Shown here in pieces: positions 18,077 through 27,206 of a DNA stretch of 64,000 bases; within the stretch, counting starts at the first letter, position 1; each line of letters opens with the position of its first letter. Source of the DNA: Muricauda sp. SCSIO 64092 (GTDB taxonomy: Bacteria > Bacteroidota > Bacteroidia > Flavobacteriales > Flavobacteriaceae); NCBI RefSeq assembly GCF_023016285.1, contig NZ_CP095413.1, positions 1,178,001 to 1,242,000 of the forward strand, given 5' to 3'. The notes under the pieces were generated by a model, which saw only the letters and a list, made by a program, of their open reading frames with translations, had not been told where the DNA came from and did not search any database. A program made the translations under genes and the position numbers.

Positions 18077-19513
18077 ATGATGAATTCGTTTTCCATTAAA
18101 CGGTTATTGGGGGAAGAAGCAAAGTCCCAAGAAGTTATTGTTGAAGGATGGGTGAAAACATTTAGGAGCAATCGATTTATTGCTTTAAATGACGGTTCCA
18201 CCATAAAAAACATACAGTGTGTGGTGGACTATGGGAATTTCGAGGAAGAAGTGATACGTTCCATTTCCACCGGAGCTGCCATAAAGGTCAAGGGGAACTT
18301 GGTGGAAAGCCAGGGACGGGGACAGGATGTGGAAATTCAGGTCACAGATCTCTTTATTCATGGAAAGGCAGATGCCGAAACCTACCCGATCCAACCCAAA
18401 AAGCACTCACTGGAATTTCTACGGGAAAAGGCACACCTTAGGGTACGCACCAATACATTTTCCGCAGTAATGCGGGTAAGGTCCGCTTTGTCATTTGCCA
18501 TCCACAATTACTTTCAACAAAACGGATTTTATTATATGCACGCTCCAATTATTACGGGTTCCGATGCCGAAGGTGCCGGTGAAATGTTTCGGGTGACCAC
18601 CCTGGATGCCAAAAATCCACCGCTGACCGAGGATGGGGAAGTAAACTATAAGGAGGATTTTTTTGGCAAGGAAACCAACTTGACCGTATCCGGACAATTG
18701 GAAGCAGAGGCCTATGCCATGGGATTGGGAAAGGTGTATACCTTTGGCCCAACCTTTAGGGCCGAAAATTCCAATACTTCCCGTCACTTGGCAGAGTTTT
18801 GGATGATTGAACCGGAAATGGCCTTTTACGATTTGGATGCCAACATGGATTTGGCCGAAGATTTTATCAAAGGCGTACTAAAATACGTTCTTGAGCATTG
18901 TGAAGATGATCTGAAGTTCTTGGAAAAAAGACTATTGGATGAGGAAAAGACCAAGCCCCAGGCAGAACGCAGTGAAATGGCCCTTTTGGAAAAATTGCGT
19001 TTTGTGGTCGATAACAACTTTAAACGGGTAACCTATACGGAAGCCATTGACATTCTAAGAAATTCAAAACCCAATAAGAAGAAAAAGTTTGAATACCCGA
19101 TTGATGAATGGGGAGCCGATCTGCAAAGTGAGCACGAACGCTTTTTGGTTGAGAAGCACTTTAAATGTCCTGTTATCCTGTTCGATTATCCCGCTACCAT
19201 AAAGGCTTTTTATATGCGCTTGAACGAAGATGGAAAAACGGTAAGGGCCATGGACGTCCTGTTTCCGGGGATTGGGGAAATTGTTGGTGGCTCGCAACGG
19301 GAAGAACGCTTGGAGGTCCTTCAGCAAAAAATGGCTGATTTGGACATCCCCGAAGAAGAACTGTGGTGGTATTTGGATTTAAGAAAATTTGGTACCGCCG
19401 TGCACAGTGGGTTTGGACTTGGTTTTGAACGATTGGTTCAGTTTGCAACGGGTATGGGAAATATCCGAGATGTCATTCCATTTCCACGTACACCCCAAAA
19501 TGCGGAATTTTAA
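18077..19513 (+). CDS. asnS: Asparagine--tRNA ligase
   Basis: 478 residues, class IIb synthetase. An N-terminal OB-fold anticodon-binding domain ([20 protein letters not shown]) leads to the catalytic domain with motif 2 ([24 protein letters not shown]) and motif 3 ([26 protein letters not shown]). The AENSNTSRH form points to AsnRS rather than AspRS. Its presence means direct charging of tRNA-Asn. Confidence 0.98.
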   Translation: MMNSFSIKRLLGEEAKSQEVIVEGWVKTFRSNRFIALNDGSTIKNIQCVVDYGNFEEEVIRSISTGAAIKVKGNLVESQGRGQDVEIQVTDLFIHGKADAETYPIQPKKHSLEFLREKAHLRVRTNTFSAVMRVRSALSFAIHNYFQQNGFYYMHAPIITGSDAEGAGEMFRVTTLDAKNPPLTEDGEVNYKEDFFGKETNLTVSGQLEAEAYAMGLGKVYTFGPTFRAENSNTSRHLAEFWMIEPEMAFYDLDANMDLAEDFIKGVLKYVLEHCEDDLKFLEKRLLDEEKTKPQAERSEMALLEKLRFVVDNNFKRVTYTEAIDILRNSKPNKKKKFEYPIDEWGADLQSEHERFLVEKHFKCPVILFDYPATIKAFYMRLNEDGKTVRAMDVLFPGIGEIVGGSQREERLEVLQQKMADLDIPEEELWWYLDLRKFGTAVHSGFGLGFERLVQFATGMGNIRDVIPFPRTPQNAEF

Positions 19514-19557
19514 ATTCATTTCTTTATTTTTAGAAGAAAGGAAACCATCACTGTATA

Positions 19558-21015
19558 ATGCTAAAACAACACTTACAGTTTAAACTTTCCCAAAAGCTAT
19601 CTCCACAGCAAATTCAGTTAATGAAGTTGATCCAACTGCCCACGCAGGCATTTGAGCAACGATTAAAACAGGAACTGGAGGAGAATCCCGCATTGGAAAG
19701 TGGAAAGGCGGATGCAGATAGATTGGAAGACACCTATGAGGATACCTATGATGACCATCAGGACAGTGAAACCATAGCCACGGATGACATCAACATAGAT
19801 GAATACCTAAGTGATGATGAAATACCGGACTACCGTACCCAAGTAAGTAATTACAGCACGGATGACGATGAGAAAAGCATACCCTATGCGGCTGGAATAT
19901 CCTTCAATCAATATTTGATCAACCAATTAAGCACGGTTTCCCTGAATGATGAGGAATGGGCCATTGCCGAATTTCTGGTGGGCAGTGTTGACGAAAGCGG
20001 CTACATCCGAAGGCCTATCACCGATATTATGGACGACCTGGCCTTTACCCAAAACATTTATACGGACGAAAAGACCATTGAAAGTGTTTTAAAAATTGTA
20101 CAGGAGTTGGACCCTCCCGGTGTAGCAGCCCGTTCATTGGACGAATGTTTGGCCATACAGATACGCAGAAAGGAACCAAGTCCTTCCATAGCGTTGGCCC
20201 TGGCAATCATAGAAAAGTCCTTTGAACAATTTACCAAAAAGCATTATAGCAAGCTACAGACCAAACACGACATTACGGAGGAAGAATTAAAGGAGGCCAT
20301 AGCGGAGATTGAAAAGCTAAATCCAAAGCCTGGGGGCTCTTTTTCGGGAAATAATAGATTTGTGGAACATGTTGTCCCCGATTTTTCCATAAGAATAGTT
20401 GATGGTACGTTGGAGTTGACCCTAAACGGACGAAATGCCCCAGAACTTCATGTGTCCAAGGAATACACCAATATGCTCAAAGGCTATAAAAGCGCAAAGG
20501 ATAAAAGTAAATCCCAAAAGGACACCGTACTTTTTATCAAACAAAAATTGGATGCAGCAAAATGGTTCATAGATGCCATAAAACAGCGTCAACAAACACT
20601 TTTTGTTACCATGAACGCCATAATGCACTACCAAAAAGAGTATTTTTTGAGCGGTGATGAGCGGAAGCTGAAACCCATGATCCTCAAGGATATTGCCGAT
20701 CAGATCGATATGGACGTTTCCACGGTCTCTAGAGTGGCGAACAGTAAATATGTGGATACTCCTTACGGTACCAAGCTTATTAAGGAATTCTTCTCGGAAT
20801 CCATGAAAAATGAACAAGGAGAAGACGTCTCCACCAAGGAGATCAAAAAGATTTTGGAAACGGTCATTAAAGAAGAGAATAAGAAAAAACCGCTGACCGA
20901 CGATAAACTGGCAAAAATCTTAAAGGAAAGGGGGTATCCCATCGCAAGAAGGACGGTTGCCAAATATCGGGAACAGTTGGGCCTTCCAGTTGCCCGTCTC
21001 CGTAAACAAATCTAA
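19558..21015 (+). CDS. rpoN: RNA polymerase sigma-54 factor
   Basis: 485 residues. Region I is Gln/Leu-rich (LQFKLSQKLSPQQIQLMKLIQLPT), followed by an acidic region II (EDTYEDTYDDHQD), the core-binding domain and the C-terminal DNA-binding part with the RpoN box ARRTVAKYRE near residue 465. Sigma-54 needs AAA+ activators; none is in this window. It is preceded by asnS and overlaps the next gene by one base (TAATG). Confidence 0.98.
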   Translation: MLKQHLQFKLSQKLSPQQIQLMKLIQLPTQAFEQRLKQELEENPALESGKADADRLEDTYEDTYDDHQDSETIATDDINIDEYLSDDEIPDYRTQVSNYSTDDDEKSIPYAAGISFNQYLINQLSTVSLNDEEWAIAEFLVGSVDESGYIRRPITDIMDDLAFTQNIYTDEKTIESVLKIVQELDPPGVAARSLDECLAIQIRRKEPSPSIALALAIIEKSFEQFTKKHYSKLQTKHDITEEELKEAIAEIEKLNPKPGGSFSGNNRFVEHVVPDFSIRIVDGTLELTLNGRNAPELHVSKEYTNMLKGYKSAKDKSKSQKDTVLFIKQKLDAAKWFIDAIKQRQQTLFVTMNAIMHYQKEYFLSGDERKLKPMILKDIADQIDMDVSTVSRVANSKYVDTPYGTKLIKEFFSESMKNEQGEDVSTKEIKKILETVIKEENKKKPLTDDKLAKILKERGYPIARRTVAKYREQLGLPVARLRKQI

Positions 21016-21620
21016 TGCGCTATTTGTTAAAAGGAGTTTCGTACATTTTTCACCCCCTATTCATCCCTATGGGAGGGACCATATCGTACTTCCTGATCAC
21101 GCCCAAGTTTAGTTCCCTTCAACTACAAAGCGGTAATGTTTTGCCCATTTTTATTTTAACGGTGATCATCCCCATCATCCTCTTCTTAATATTGAGAAAC
21201 CTTGGACTTATCTCCTCAATATTTGCCCCAAAACTCGAGGAACGCAAATATCCGCTTTACCTCAGCATGATCATTCATTTTATGATCTTGTACAAAGTAA
21301 TTCCCTTGAACTACATCAACGAACTCTATTACTTCTTTGTTGGTCTGCTCATTGCCTCATTTACGACGCTTCTTTTGTTGTTTGCCAGAATAAAGGCAAG
21401 TGTCCATTTACTCGGAATGGGCAGTATTTTGGTCTATTTGGTGGGGTTGAGTATTCATTTTGAAATCAACATCACTTTTGCGATTGCAATTTTCACTTTT
21501 ATGACGGGACTTGTGGCAACATCCCGACTATTCATGAAGGCCCACTCCAAAATAGAGCTTGTCATAGGTTTTCTCGTAGGATGTTGTTCCCAGCTTTTTG
21601 TTTTCAAGTACTGGTTATAA
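21015..21620 (+). CDS. Conserved membrane protein of unknown function
   Basis: 201 residues with about six hydrophobic helices (ILTVIIPIILFLILRNLG, LYLSMIIHFMILYKVI, YYFFVGLLIASFTTLLLLFA, LLGMGSILVYLVGLSIHF, FAIAIFTFMTGLVATSRLFM, LVIGFLVGCCSQLFVF). It is translationally coupled to rpoN. The layout recalls the PAP2-like integral membrane proteins of Bacteroidota, but I see no phosphatase motif, so no function is assigned. Confidence 0.7.
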   Translation: MRYLLKGVSYIFHPLFIPMGGTISYFLITPKFSSLQLQSGNVLPIFILTVIIPIILFLILRNLGLISSIFAPKLEERKYPLYLSMIIHFMILYKVIPLNYINELYYFFVGLLIASFTTLLLLFARIKASVHLLGMGSILVYLVGLSIHFEINITFAIAIFTFMTGLVATSRLFMKAHSKIELVIGFLVGCCSQLFVFKYWL

Positions 21621-22307
21621 AACGTAAAAGATAATTCCTATTCGGATGGGGCTAATGTCCAAGGGTGTGTTATTGAAAACAGCATTTTCATCCAAAAAAT
21701 CACTTAAGGCCCAATACAGGTGCAAGTTCCAGGTATTGTACCCAAAACTAAGGGTTAAGCCATATTGCCATTGCTCAATATTGGGATTGGAAAATGTTTC
21801 GCTTCCGGCATCTGAAACCTGTTTTGACCTTCTTGAAAAAAGATATTCCGTTTTGATTCCAGCGTAAACGCGCCAAAATTTGTAGGTTATGGGGTTAGAG
21901 GTCCGCCATCTGATCTCAAACGGAAATTCCACACCATGGGTCTCAAATTTACTCCTGTTCACACCATCCCCGTCTACCAGTAGATCATATGTTATTCCAT
22001 TGTTGGTCTCATTGACCAGAATATTGGTATAGTAGGAATTGGTACCGTAACCCAGGCCTATCCCCAAACCAAAGTTCCTTTTCTTATTTAAAGGAATGTC
22101 CTTAATCATCCCCAATTGCAGGTTATAGGAAAGGTTCCTTTGGATAACAGTTTCCGGTTTGTTCAACAAAAAATTGTATCCAAGGCCAATATAAAATTGA
22201 TCTTCCAGGTATTTGTCATCAAAAGCTTCTTGGGTTTCGACTTCTTGGGAACATATCTTCTGCACAAGGCAAAAAAAAGTTAACGCAATAAAAAGGAATC
22301 TTGGCAT
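21615..22307 (-). CDS. Outer-membrane beta-barrel protein
   Basis: 230 residues: signal peptide MPRFLFIALTFFCLVQKICS, then alternating strands typical of small PorT-like barrels (QFYIGLGYNFLLN, NFGLGIGLGYGTNSYYTN, EFPFEIRWRTS, WRVYAGIKTEYLFSRRSK, YGLTLSFGYNTWNLHLYWAL) with a final IRIGIIFYVL strand. It lies 50 bases after the last ExbD gene and may be part of that operon. Its 3' end overlaps the convergent rpoN-linked gene by 6 bases. Confidence 0.75.
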   Translation of the reverse strand: MPRFLFIALTFFCLVQKICSQEVETQEAFDDKYLEDQFYIGLGYNFLLNKPETVIQRNLSYNLQLGMIKDIPLNKKRNFGLGIGLGYGTNSYYTNILVNETNNGITYDLLVDGDGVNRSKFETHGVEFPFEIRWRTSNPITYKFWRVYAGIKTEYLFSRRSKQVSDAGSETFSNPNIEQWQYGLTLSFGYNTWNLHLYWALSDFLDENAVFNNTPLDISPIRIGIIFYVL

Positions 22308-22357
22308 AAAGCAAAATAAAGAAAACTATGGATCATTTGGCCAATGGAAAGGGCTCC

Positions 22358-22846
22358 TTATTTCAATTCCATATTTTTAAACACATTTCCTTCAACCGTT
22401 GTATAGTTGATTTTAAGAAGATTTACTTTTTGGAGCTCCTTCTTAAGATCGGTTATGACGCCCATTTTTACCTTATTATCGGCCTTTATGGAAACCATTG
22501 CCGACCTCTGGAGGTGTTCTGGCATCGCTCCCAATGCTTTCAGCGAATAATAGTCTACTTCATTTATGGCAACCAATCTATCTTCAATTTGTATTTTGAT
22601 GGGAACGTTATCGACCTCATTGGAATTGGATGGAACAGGGCCTACAAAAATCTCAATGATACGGTCCGTTCTATCCAGTTTATCCACTTCATTGGCCATC
22701 GGCAATTGGTTTTCCACCAAAAGATTTTGATTCTTAATGGTGGTTACCGTCATAAAAAAGAACAAAAGTATAAACACGATATCCGGTAATGATGCCGTGG
22801 AAATAGCTGGTAACCTGGTAGGGTTGTTTCTCTTAATTGGTGACAT
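22358..22846 (-). CDS. exbD: ExbD/TolR-type biopolymer transport protein (second pair, second member)
   Basis: 162 residues. Single N-terminal membrane helix with the family acid residue (SLPDIVFILLFFFMTVTTI, Asp near 27), then a periplasmic domain (ENQLPMANEVDKLDRTDRIIEIFVG). It is close to the 160-residue protein at 23626-24108 (shared STASLPDIVF start and KLRTD-like region), so this is a duplicated ExbD pair. It acts with an ExbB/TolQ ring as the proton-driven stator energising TonB or a similar transducer. Confidence 0.9.
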   Translation of the reverse strand: MSPIKRNNPTRLPAISTASLPDIVFILLFFFMTVTTIKNQNLLVENQLPMANEVDKLDRTDRIIEIFVGPVPSNSNEVDNVPIKIQIEDRLVAINEVDYYSLKALGAMPEHLQRSAMVSIKADNKVKMGVITDLKKELQKVNLLKINYTTVEGNVFKNMELK

Positions 22847-22857
22847 GGTATCGAATT

Positions 22858-23472
22858 TTATTGATGTATTACTTCTGGTTCAATTATTTTTTGAGGGAAC
22901 ATGGTCCTTATGCCCTCAATTTTCCCTTTTATGGCCATTTTCTCCGTAGGGCCAATATCCTCGCCATAGTTTTGTACAAGGGTTTCGTATGCTATTCCAT
23001 ACAGCCTTGAACTTTCCCGGTTTCTAAGAAGGTTATAGGCCCCTATTATTTCATTCTGTACCGAAACATAATAGGCATAGTCACTCTCCCTACTTGTTGT
23101 TATGGAAATAATGGCCTGGTCCGGATGTTCTGAAAGATGGGCAAGCCGTTCCCCTTTACAGTAGCCACAAAAGTCTTTATCATCCGTTTGTAGCCCCCCA
23201 TTATCAATAAAGGAAACCACTTTAGTACGTAATTCTTCCAATGGTAGGATATCCCCTTCCACCATTAACTGGTTTTTGGCATTTATACCGATCTCCAGTA
23301 GATTTCTTGCTTTTATTTCTACATATGGGTCCGTGCTTTCCCTTGGTAGGATACGATTCAACCCAACATCGGTTTCAATTGAGGCGGTCACCAAAAAGAA
23401 GATCAACAATAAAAATGCGATGTCCGCCATGGAACCCGCATTAACTTCGGGGGCTTGTTTTAGTTTTGACAT
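22858..23472 (-). CDS. exbD: ExbD/TolR-type biopolymer transport protein (second pair, first member)
   Basis: 204 residues. The start APEVNAGSMADIAFLLLIFFLVTASIETD has the conserved Asp of the proton path in the membrane helix. The periplasmic part is longer than in classical ExbD and carries a CGYCKG motif (near residue 100) followed by YAYYVSVQNEIIGAYNLLRNRES. The corresponding CxxCKG motif is present in its paralogue at 24123-24731. It lies 11 bases before the next ExbD gene. Confidence 0.9.
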   Translation of the reverse strand: MSKLKQAPEVNAGSMADIAFLLLIFFLVTASIETDVGLNRILPRESTDPYVEIKARNLLEIGINAKNQLMVEGDILPLEELRTKVVSFIDNGGLQTDDKDFCGYCKGERLAHLSEHPDQAIISITTSRESDYAYYVSVQNEIIGAYNLLRNRESSRLYGIAYETLVQNYGEDIGPTEKMAIKGKIEGIRTMFPQKIIEPEVIHQ

Positions 23473-23573
23473 GGTACCGTAATTTTAATGGCCAAGGAAT
23501 TCTGTTCCCTTTGCCGAATAATCACAATAACCATTCCAAAAAAATTGTTAAATCCCTGTTCGTCCCTGAAAAC

Positions 23574-23600
23574 AAAAAACGCCCCGAAAGGGACGTTTTT
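23574..23600 (-). terminator. Terminator after the first ExbD pair
   Basis: Read leftward: AAAAACGTCCC, loop TTTC, GGGGCGTTTTTT, with one G-U pair. It lies just after the 160-residue ExbD gene, so the first ExbD pair can be uncoupled from the second. Confidence 0.8.
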
Positions 23601-23625
23601 AAGTACATTTTAGATAGGGTCTACC

Positions 23626-24108
23626 TTATTGGAGATTATTAAAAGCATCTCCCTCATAGGTGGTGTAATTGACCTTTAACGCATTTACCTGTCTCAACTT
23701 TTGTTTGATATCCGAGATAAGGCCCATATTGGCATCCTTATCCACTTTTAATGCAGTGGTCAACACATTTTGTAGTTCTTGCGGCTTTTTAGCACGCTCC
23801 GCCAGAATGTACGTCCCTACTTCATTAACATCAGCAAACTTATCGTTCAACTGTATTTTAGGCTCCGTACCATAAACACTTTGATATTCCCTGGTGGGCT
23901 TACCTACATAAATATAAATAACGCGATCTTTCTTCTCCAACTTTTTAACTTCACTGGCATTGGGCAATGTGTTTTGCACCAACAGCGAGCTATCCTTCAT
24001 CGTCGTTACGGTCATAAAGAAAAACAGCAACATAAAGACAATATCTGGGAGGGAAGCCGTAGAAACCGCAGGTAAATCCCCGTCCTTTTTCTTTGCAAAT
24101 TTAGCCAT
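23626..24108 (-). CDS. exbD: ExbD/TolR-type biopolymer transport protein (first pair, second member)
   Basis: 160 residues with one membrane helix (SLPDIVFMLLFFFMTVTTMKD) holding the family Asp, then a periplasmic region (ASEVKKLEKKDRVIYIYVGKP, QLNDKFADVNEVGTYILAE). It lies 14 bases after the 202-residue ExbD. It is a stator subunit that would work with the ExbB-like protein encoded upstream. Confidence 0.92.
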   Translation of the reverse strand: MAKFAKKKDGDLPAVSTASLPDIVFMLLFFFMTVTTMKDSSLLVQNTLPNASEVKKLEKKDRVIYIYVGKPTREYQSVYGTEPKIQLNDKFADVNEVGTYILAERAKKPQELQNVLTTALKVDKDANMGLISDIKQKLRQVNALKVNYTTYEGDAFNNLQ

Positions 24109-24122
24109 CTACTTTGGTTTTA

Positions 24123-24731
24123 TTAATTAACGGAGGTCTCTGCTTCGGATAATTTCTGTGGAAACAATTCTTGAATCCGCTTCACTTTGGGCTTTAGGTC
24201 GTCCCTTTCCGCCGAGGGTGTTTCCGGGTTCAGATATTTTGCTTCCATTTCAGTAAAATCACGACCATAAAGTCTTTGGGCCTCCCTATTCCTTAAATCG
24301 TTGTAGGCACCTACCAACTCATTCTGCACCGTGATATAGGTGGAATACTTGGTTTCCCTATCATTCTTTAAGGAAATAATTGCCTTTTCCGGATTATCCG
24401 AAGAAGAAGCATCCTTTCTACCTTTACAGTAATTACAACTACCATCCCCACCGTTATCCAAGAAGGCAATAGCTTCTTTTCTTAGATTTTTGATGTCCAA
24501 GATTTCCTCTTCTACCAGTAATTGACCATTTCTATTGATGTTTACAGTGAATATATTCTTCTGCTTAATAACTACATCAACATCTTCCGGCGGTTCCGCT
24601 GGAGGTAACATTCTATCCAATCCTGCATCCGTTTCAATGGTGGTGGTCACCAAGAAAAAGATAAGCAGAAGAAAGGCGATATCCGCCATGGAACCTGCAT
24701 TGACCTCTGGTGCTCCTTTTCTTCTAGGCAT
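24123..24731 (-). CDS. exbD: ExbD/TolR-type biopolymer transport protein (first pair, first member)
   Basis: 202 residues. APEVNAGSMADIAFLLLIFFLVTTTIETD gives the membrane helix and proton-path Asp. The long periplasmic part has CNYCKG (near 100) and the TYITVQNELVGAYNDLRNREAQRLYG block shared with the 204-residue paralogue. It lies 12 bases after the small membrane protein gene in the ExbB operon. Confidence 0.92.
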   Translation of the reverse strand: MPRRKGAPEVNAGSMADIAFLLLIFFLVTTTIETDAGLDRMLPPAEPPEDVDVVIKQKNIFTVNINRNGQLLVEEEILDIKNLRKEAIAFLDNGGDGSCNYCKGRKDASSSDNPEKAIISLKNDRETKYSTYITVQNELVGAYNDLRNREAQRLYGRDFTEMEAKYLNPETPSAERDDLKPKVKRIQELFPQKLSEAETSVN

Positions 24732-24743
24732 GTTTTTAAATTT

Positions 24744-25190
24744 TTAACGTCCAATTAATTTCTTGATCCCTGGCCATATCATCAAAGCAACAGCTATTAG
24801 GACCATTCCAAAGAACACGTTAAGCATCATACCGATGTTCTTTACAGTTCCAGTAGTGGGTTCAATATCCCTACCCGCAAAAGTTTGCACTACTGCTTCA
24901 GCTTCTTCACTGTTTGACAAGGCATAGCCAATTATGAAAAGTACTACCAAGCCTCCAAGGGAGAAAAGTGCTTTCTTCAATCCGCCTTTTGTTGTCAACA
25001 TCTTCCTTAATCCAAAGAACAAAGCTGAAACTGCAGCAATAACCAATAGCAGCCACATAATCCCGAACATCACACTAATTCCTGTGCTATTGATAGCCTC
25101 TGGATCAGCTGCATCCGGCATCATGAAAAAACACATAATGGCCGCAATAATGCCTATTACAATTAATATTATTTTTAAAATCCTATGCAT
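24744..25190 (-). CDS. Small membrane protein in the ExbB-ExbD operon
   Basis: 148 residues with four hydrophobic helices (ILKIILIVIGIIAAIMCFF, ISVMFGIMWLLLVIAAVSALFFGL, ALFSLGGLVVLFIIGYAL, IGMMLNVFFGMVLIAVALMIW). There is no known motif. Its position between ExbB and the ExbD genes, 25 bases after the former, suggests it belongs to the same proton-channel complex (inference). Confidence 0.75.
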   Translation of the reverse strand: MHRILKIILIVIGIIAAIMCFFMMPDAADPEAINSTGISVMFGIMWLLLVIAAVSALFFGLRKMLTTKGGLKKALFSLGGLVVLFIIGYALSNSEEAEAVVQTFAGRDIEPTTGTVKNIGMMLNVFFGMVLIAVALMIWPGIKKLIGR

Positions 25191-25215
25191 TTTCCGATAG
25201 TTTATCCGTTACTAC

Positions 25216-25944
25216 TTATTTCTTGTGGGCAGCCAACATATCAATCAAAGAGATTGAAGAGTCTTCCATGTCATTAACGATACTATCGATTTTAGCGATG
25301 ATATAGTTGTAGAAAATTTGAAGGATAATCGCAGTAATCAAACCAAAAACCGTAGTCAATAACGCCACCTGGATATCACCGGCGATCAAAGAGGCACTTA
25401 AGTTACCTACAGCTGCAATTTTCTGGAAGGCCGCAATCATACCGATTACCGTACCCATGAACCCAAGCATGGGTGCAATTGCGATAAATAGGGATAACCA
25501 AGAAACATTTTTCTCCAATTGTCCCATTTGTACCCCACCATAAGCTACAACCGCTTTTTCTGCAGACTCCAATCCTTCATCAACACGGTCAAGACCTTGG
25601 TAGAAAATAGAGGCAACGGGGCCCTTGGTATTTCGGCATACTTCTTTGGCTGCTTCAACGCCACCGGAAGCCAATGCATCTTCCACTTGTTGTTTTAGTT
25701 TAGCGGAATTTGTGCTGGCAAGGTTCAAATAAATGATACGCTCAATGGCCACGGCCAAACCTAAAATTAAACATAACAATACGATACCCATAAAAACTGG
25801 CCCACCTTGAATGAACTGCTCTTTCAATACCTGGGTAAATCCTTTGCTTGCCTCAGCCCCTTCTTGCAGCATGGCCGCAGAGGAAGTTGTGGTACCAACA
25901 ATAAACATTCCGGCAGTAGCCAGAGTAAGGGATATTTTTTTCAT
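25216..25944 (-). CDS. exbB: MotA/TolQ/ExbB proton channel family protein
   Basis: 242 residues from the ATG at 25942-25944; a TTG lies three codons earlier. It starts with an N-terminal hydrophobic segment (ISLTLATAGMFIVGTTTSS), then three helices: GGPVFMGIVLLCLILGLAVAIERII, WLSLFIAIAPMLGFMGTVIGMIAAF and LLTTVFGLITAIILQIFYNYII. The GFMGTVIGMIAAFQ stretch is the family signature. It heads the leftward operon with four ExbD genes. No tonB is adjacent; a TonB gene lies about 22 kb away in this window. Confidence 0.95.
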   Translation of the reverse strand: MKKISLTLATAGMFIVGTTTSSAAMLQEGAEASKGFTQVLKEQFIQGGPVFMGIVLLCLILGLAVAIERIIYLNLASTNSAKLKQQVEDALASGGVEAAKEVCRNTKGPVASIFYQGLDRVDEGLESAEKAVVAYGGVQMGQLEKNVSWLSLFIAIAPMLGFMGTVIGMIAAFQKIAAVGNLSASLIAGDIQVALLTTVFGLITAIILQIFYNYIIAKIDSIVNDMEDSSISLIDMLAAHKK

Positions 25945-26022
25945 CGTGTTCAAACTTAAATTTTAGTTAGTTAATAATGTTAAAGATATAAAAATTTAGA
26001 AATTAAAAAATTTTAAACTTCG

Positions 26023-26110
26023 CAGAGAGGAAGGGATTCGAACCCTCGATACACTTTTGGTGTATACACACTTTCCAGGCGTGCGCCTTCGACCACTCGG
26101 CCACCTCTCT
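26023..26110 (-). tRNA. tRNA-Ser (GGA)
   Basis: 88 nt read leftward. The acceptor stem AGAGAGG pairs with CCTCTCT, the discriminator base is G, the anticodon loop CTGGAAA carries GGA, there is a long variable arm (a class II tRNA), and the T loop is GTTCGAATC. CCA is not encoded. It stands alone between the ExbB operon and ansA. Confidence 0.97.
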
Positions 26111-26171
26111 ATTTTCAATAGTTAGGCCGACCAATAAACAAAAAAATAATTAGTTAAAGAAATTTGGGGCG

Positions 26172-27206
26172 TTAATTTTGCTGCATTTCCCCCCGTAGCG
26201 GCCTTTCAAAAAACGCCCTGAATTGGCTCGATGGCAGTTGCATTCCCAAGAGGTACATTGCCTTGGCCACGGCAGCTTCCGTTGTAAGATCCTTTCCATT
26301 AATGAGTTGTATCTGTCGTAACCGTTCACTGGTTTGATACTGTCCCATCACCACCGCTCCCCCAACGCATTGGGTTACATTAACGATATGCAAACCATTT
26401 AAAATGGAATCTTCCAGGATTTTGATGAACCATTCATCGGTAAAAGCATTACCCGCACCGTAGGTTTCCAAAATCAACACCTTAAGGTCTTTTGCATTCA
26501 ATACAGCTTCCACAAACTCCCTGGCCATACCGGGGAACAACTTTAGGATACCTACCCTGGAATCCATTTCGGTACGTACGTGTAAGCCCTTCTCCCCTTT
26601 GGTGGACAATAAATAGGGATAATTGATCTTTAGATTAACCCCGGACTCGATCAGCGTTGGATAGTTGAGTGAGCGAAAAGCCTGAAAATGTTCTGCATTG
26701 ATTTTGGTTGTCCTGTTACCGCGGTATAATTTGTATTCAAAATAAAGCCCTACTTCCCTTATCACGGGTTGGCCATTCTCCGTTAAAGAGGCAATCTGTA
26801 TGGCAGTAATTAAGTTCTCTTTGGCATCGGTTCTCAAATCACCTATGGGAAGCTGGGACCCGGTCAGTATAACCGGTTTTGCCAGATTCTCCAACATAAA
26901 ACTTAGGGCCGAAGCCGTAAAGCTCATGGTATCACTTCCATGCAATACCACAAAACCATCAAAATCCGCATAGTTTTCCCCTATAATCCCAACAATATCG
27001 GCCCAGTAGGTTGGATTCATATTGGAGGAATCAATCGGGTTTTTAAAGGAAACCGTGGTAATGTCACAATCCAATTGAAAAAGTTCCGGAATATTCTTTT
27101 GCAGTTCGGTAAAATCAAAGGCGGATAAGGCTCCGGTTTCATAATCCTTTACCATTCCAATAGTCCCCCCTGTGTAAATCAACAGTATATTGGCGCGTTC
27201 CTTCAT
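26172..27206 (-). CDS. ansA: Type I L-asparaginase
   Basis: 344 residues. YTGGTIGMVKD carries the catalytic Thr, VVLHGSDTMSFTASALSFML the second catalytic Thr-Asp, and VILTGSQLPIGDLRTDAKENL completes the asparaginase/glutaminase core. There is no signal peptide, so it is cytoplasmic. It hydrolyses asparagine to aspartate and ammonia. Its start overlaps the tatD stop by 4 bases (ATGA), so the two form an operon. Confidence 0.97.
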   Translation of the reverse strand: MKERANILLIYTGGTIGMVKDYETGALSAFDFTELQKNIPELFQLDCDITTVSFKNPIDSSNMNPTYWADIVGIIGENYADFDGFVVLHGSDTMSFTASALSFMLENLAKPVILTGSQLPIGDLRTDAKENLITAIQIASLTENGQPVIREVGLYFEYKLYRGNRTTKINAEHFQAFRSLNYPTLIESGVNLKINYPYLLSTKGEKGLHVRTEMDSRVGILKLFPGMAREFVEAVLNAKDLKVLILETYGAGNAFTDEWFIKILEDSILNGLHIVNVTQCVGGAVVMGQYQTSERLRQIQLINGKDLTTEAAVAKAMYLLGMQLPSSQFRAFFERPLRGEMQQN

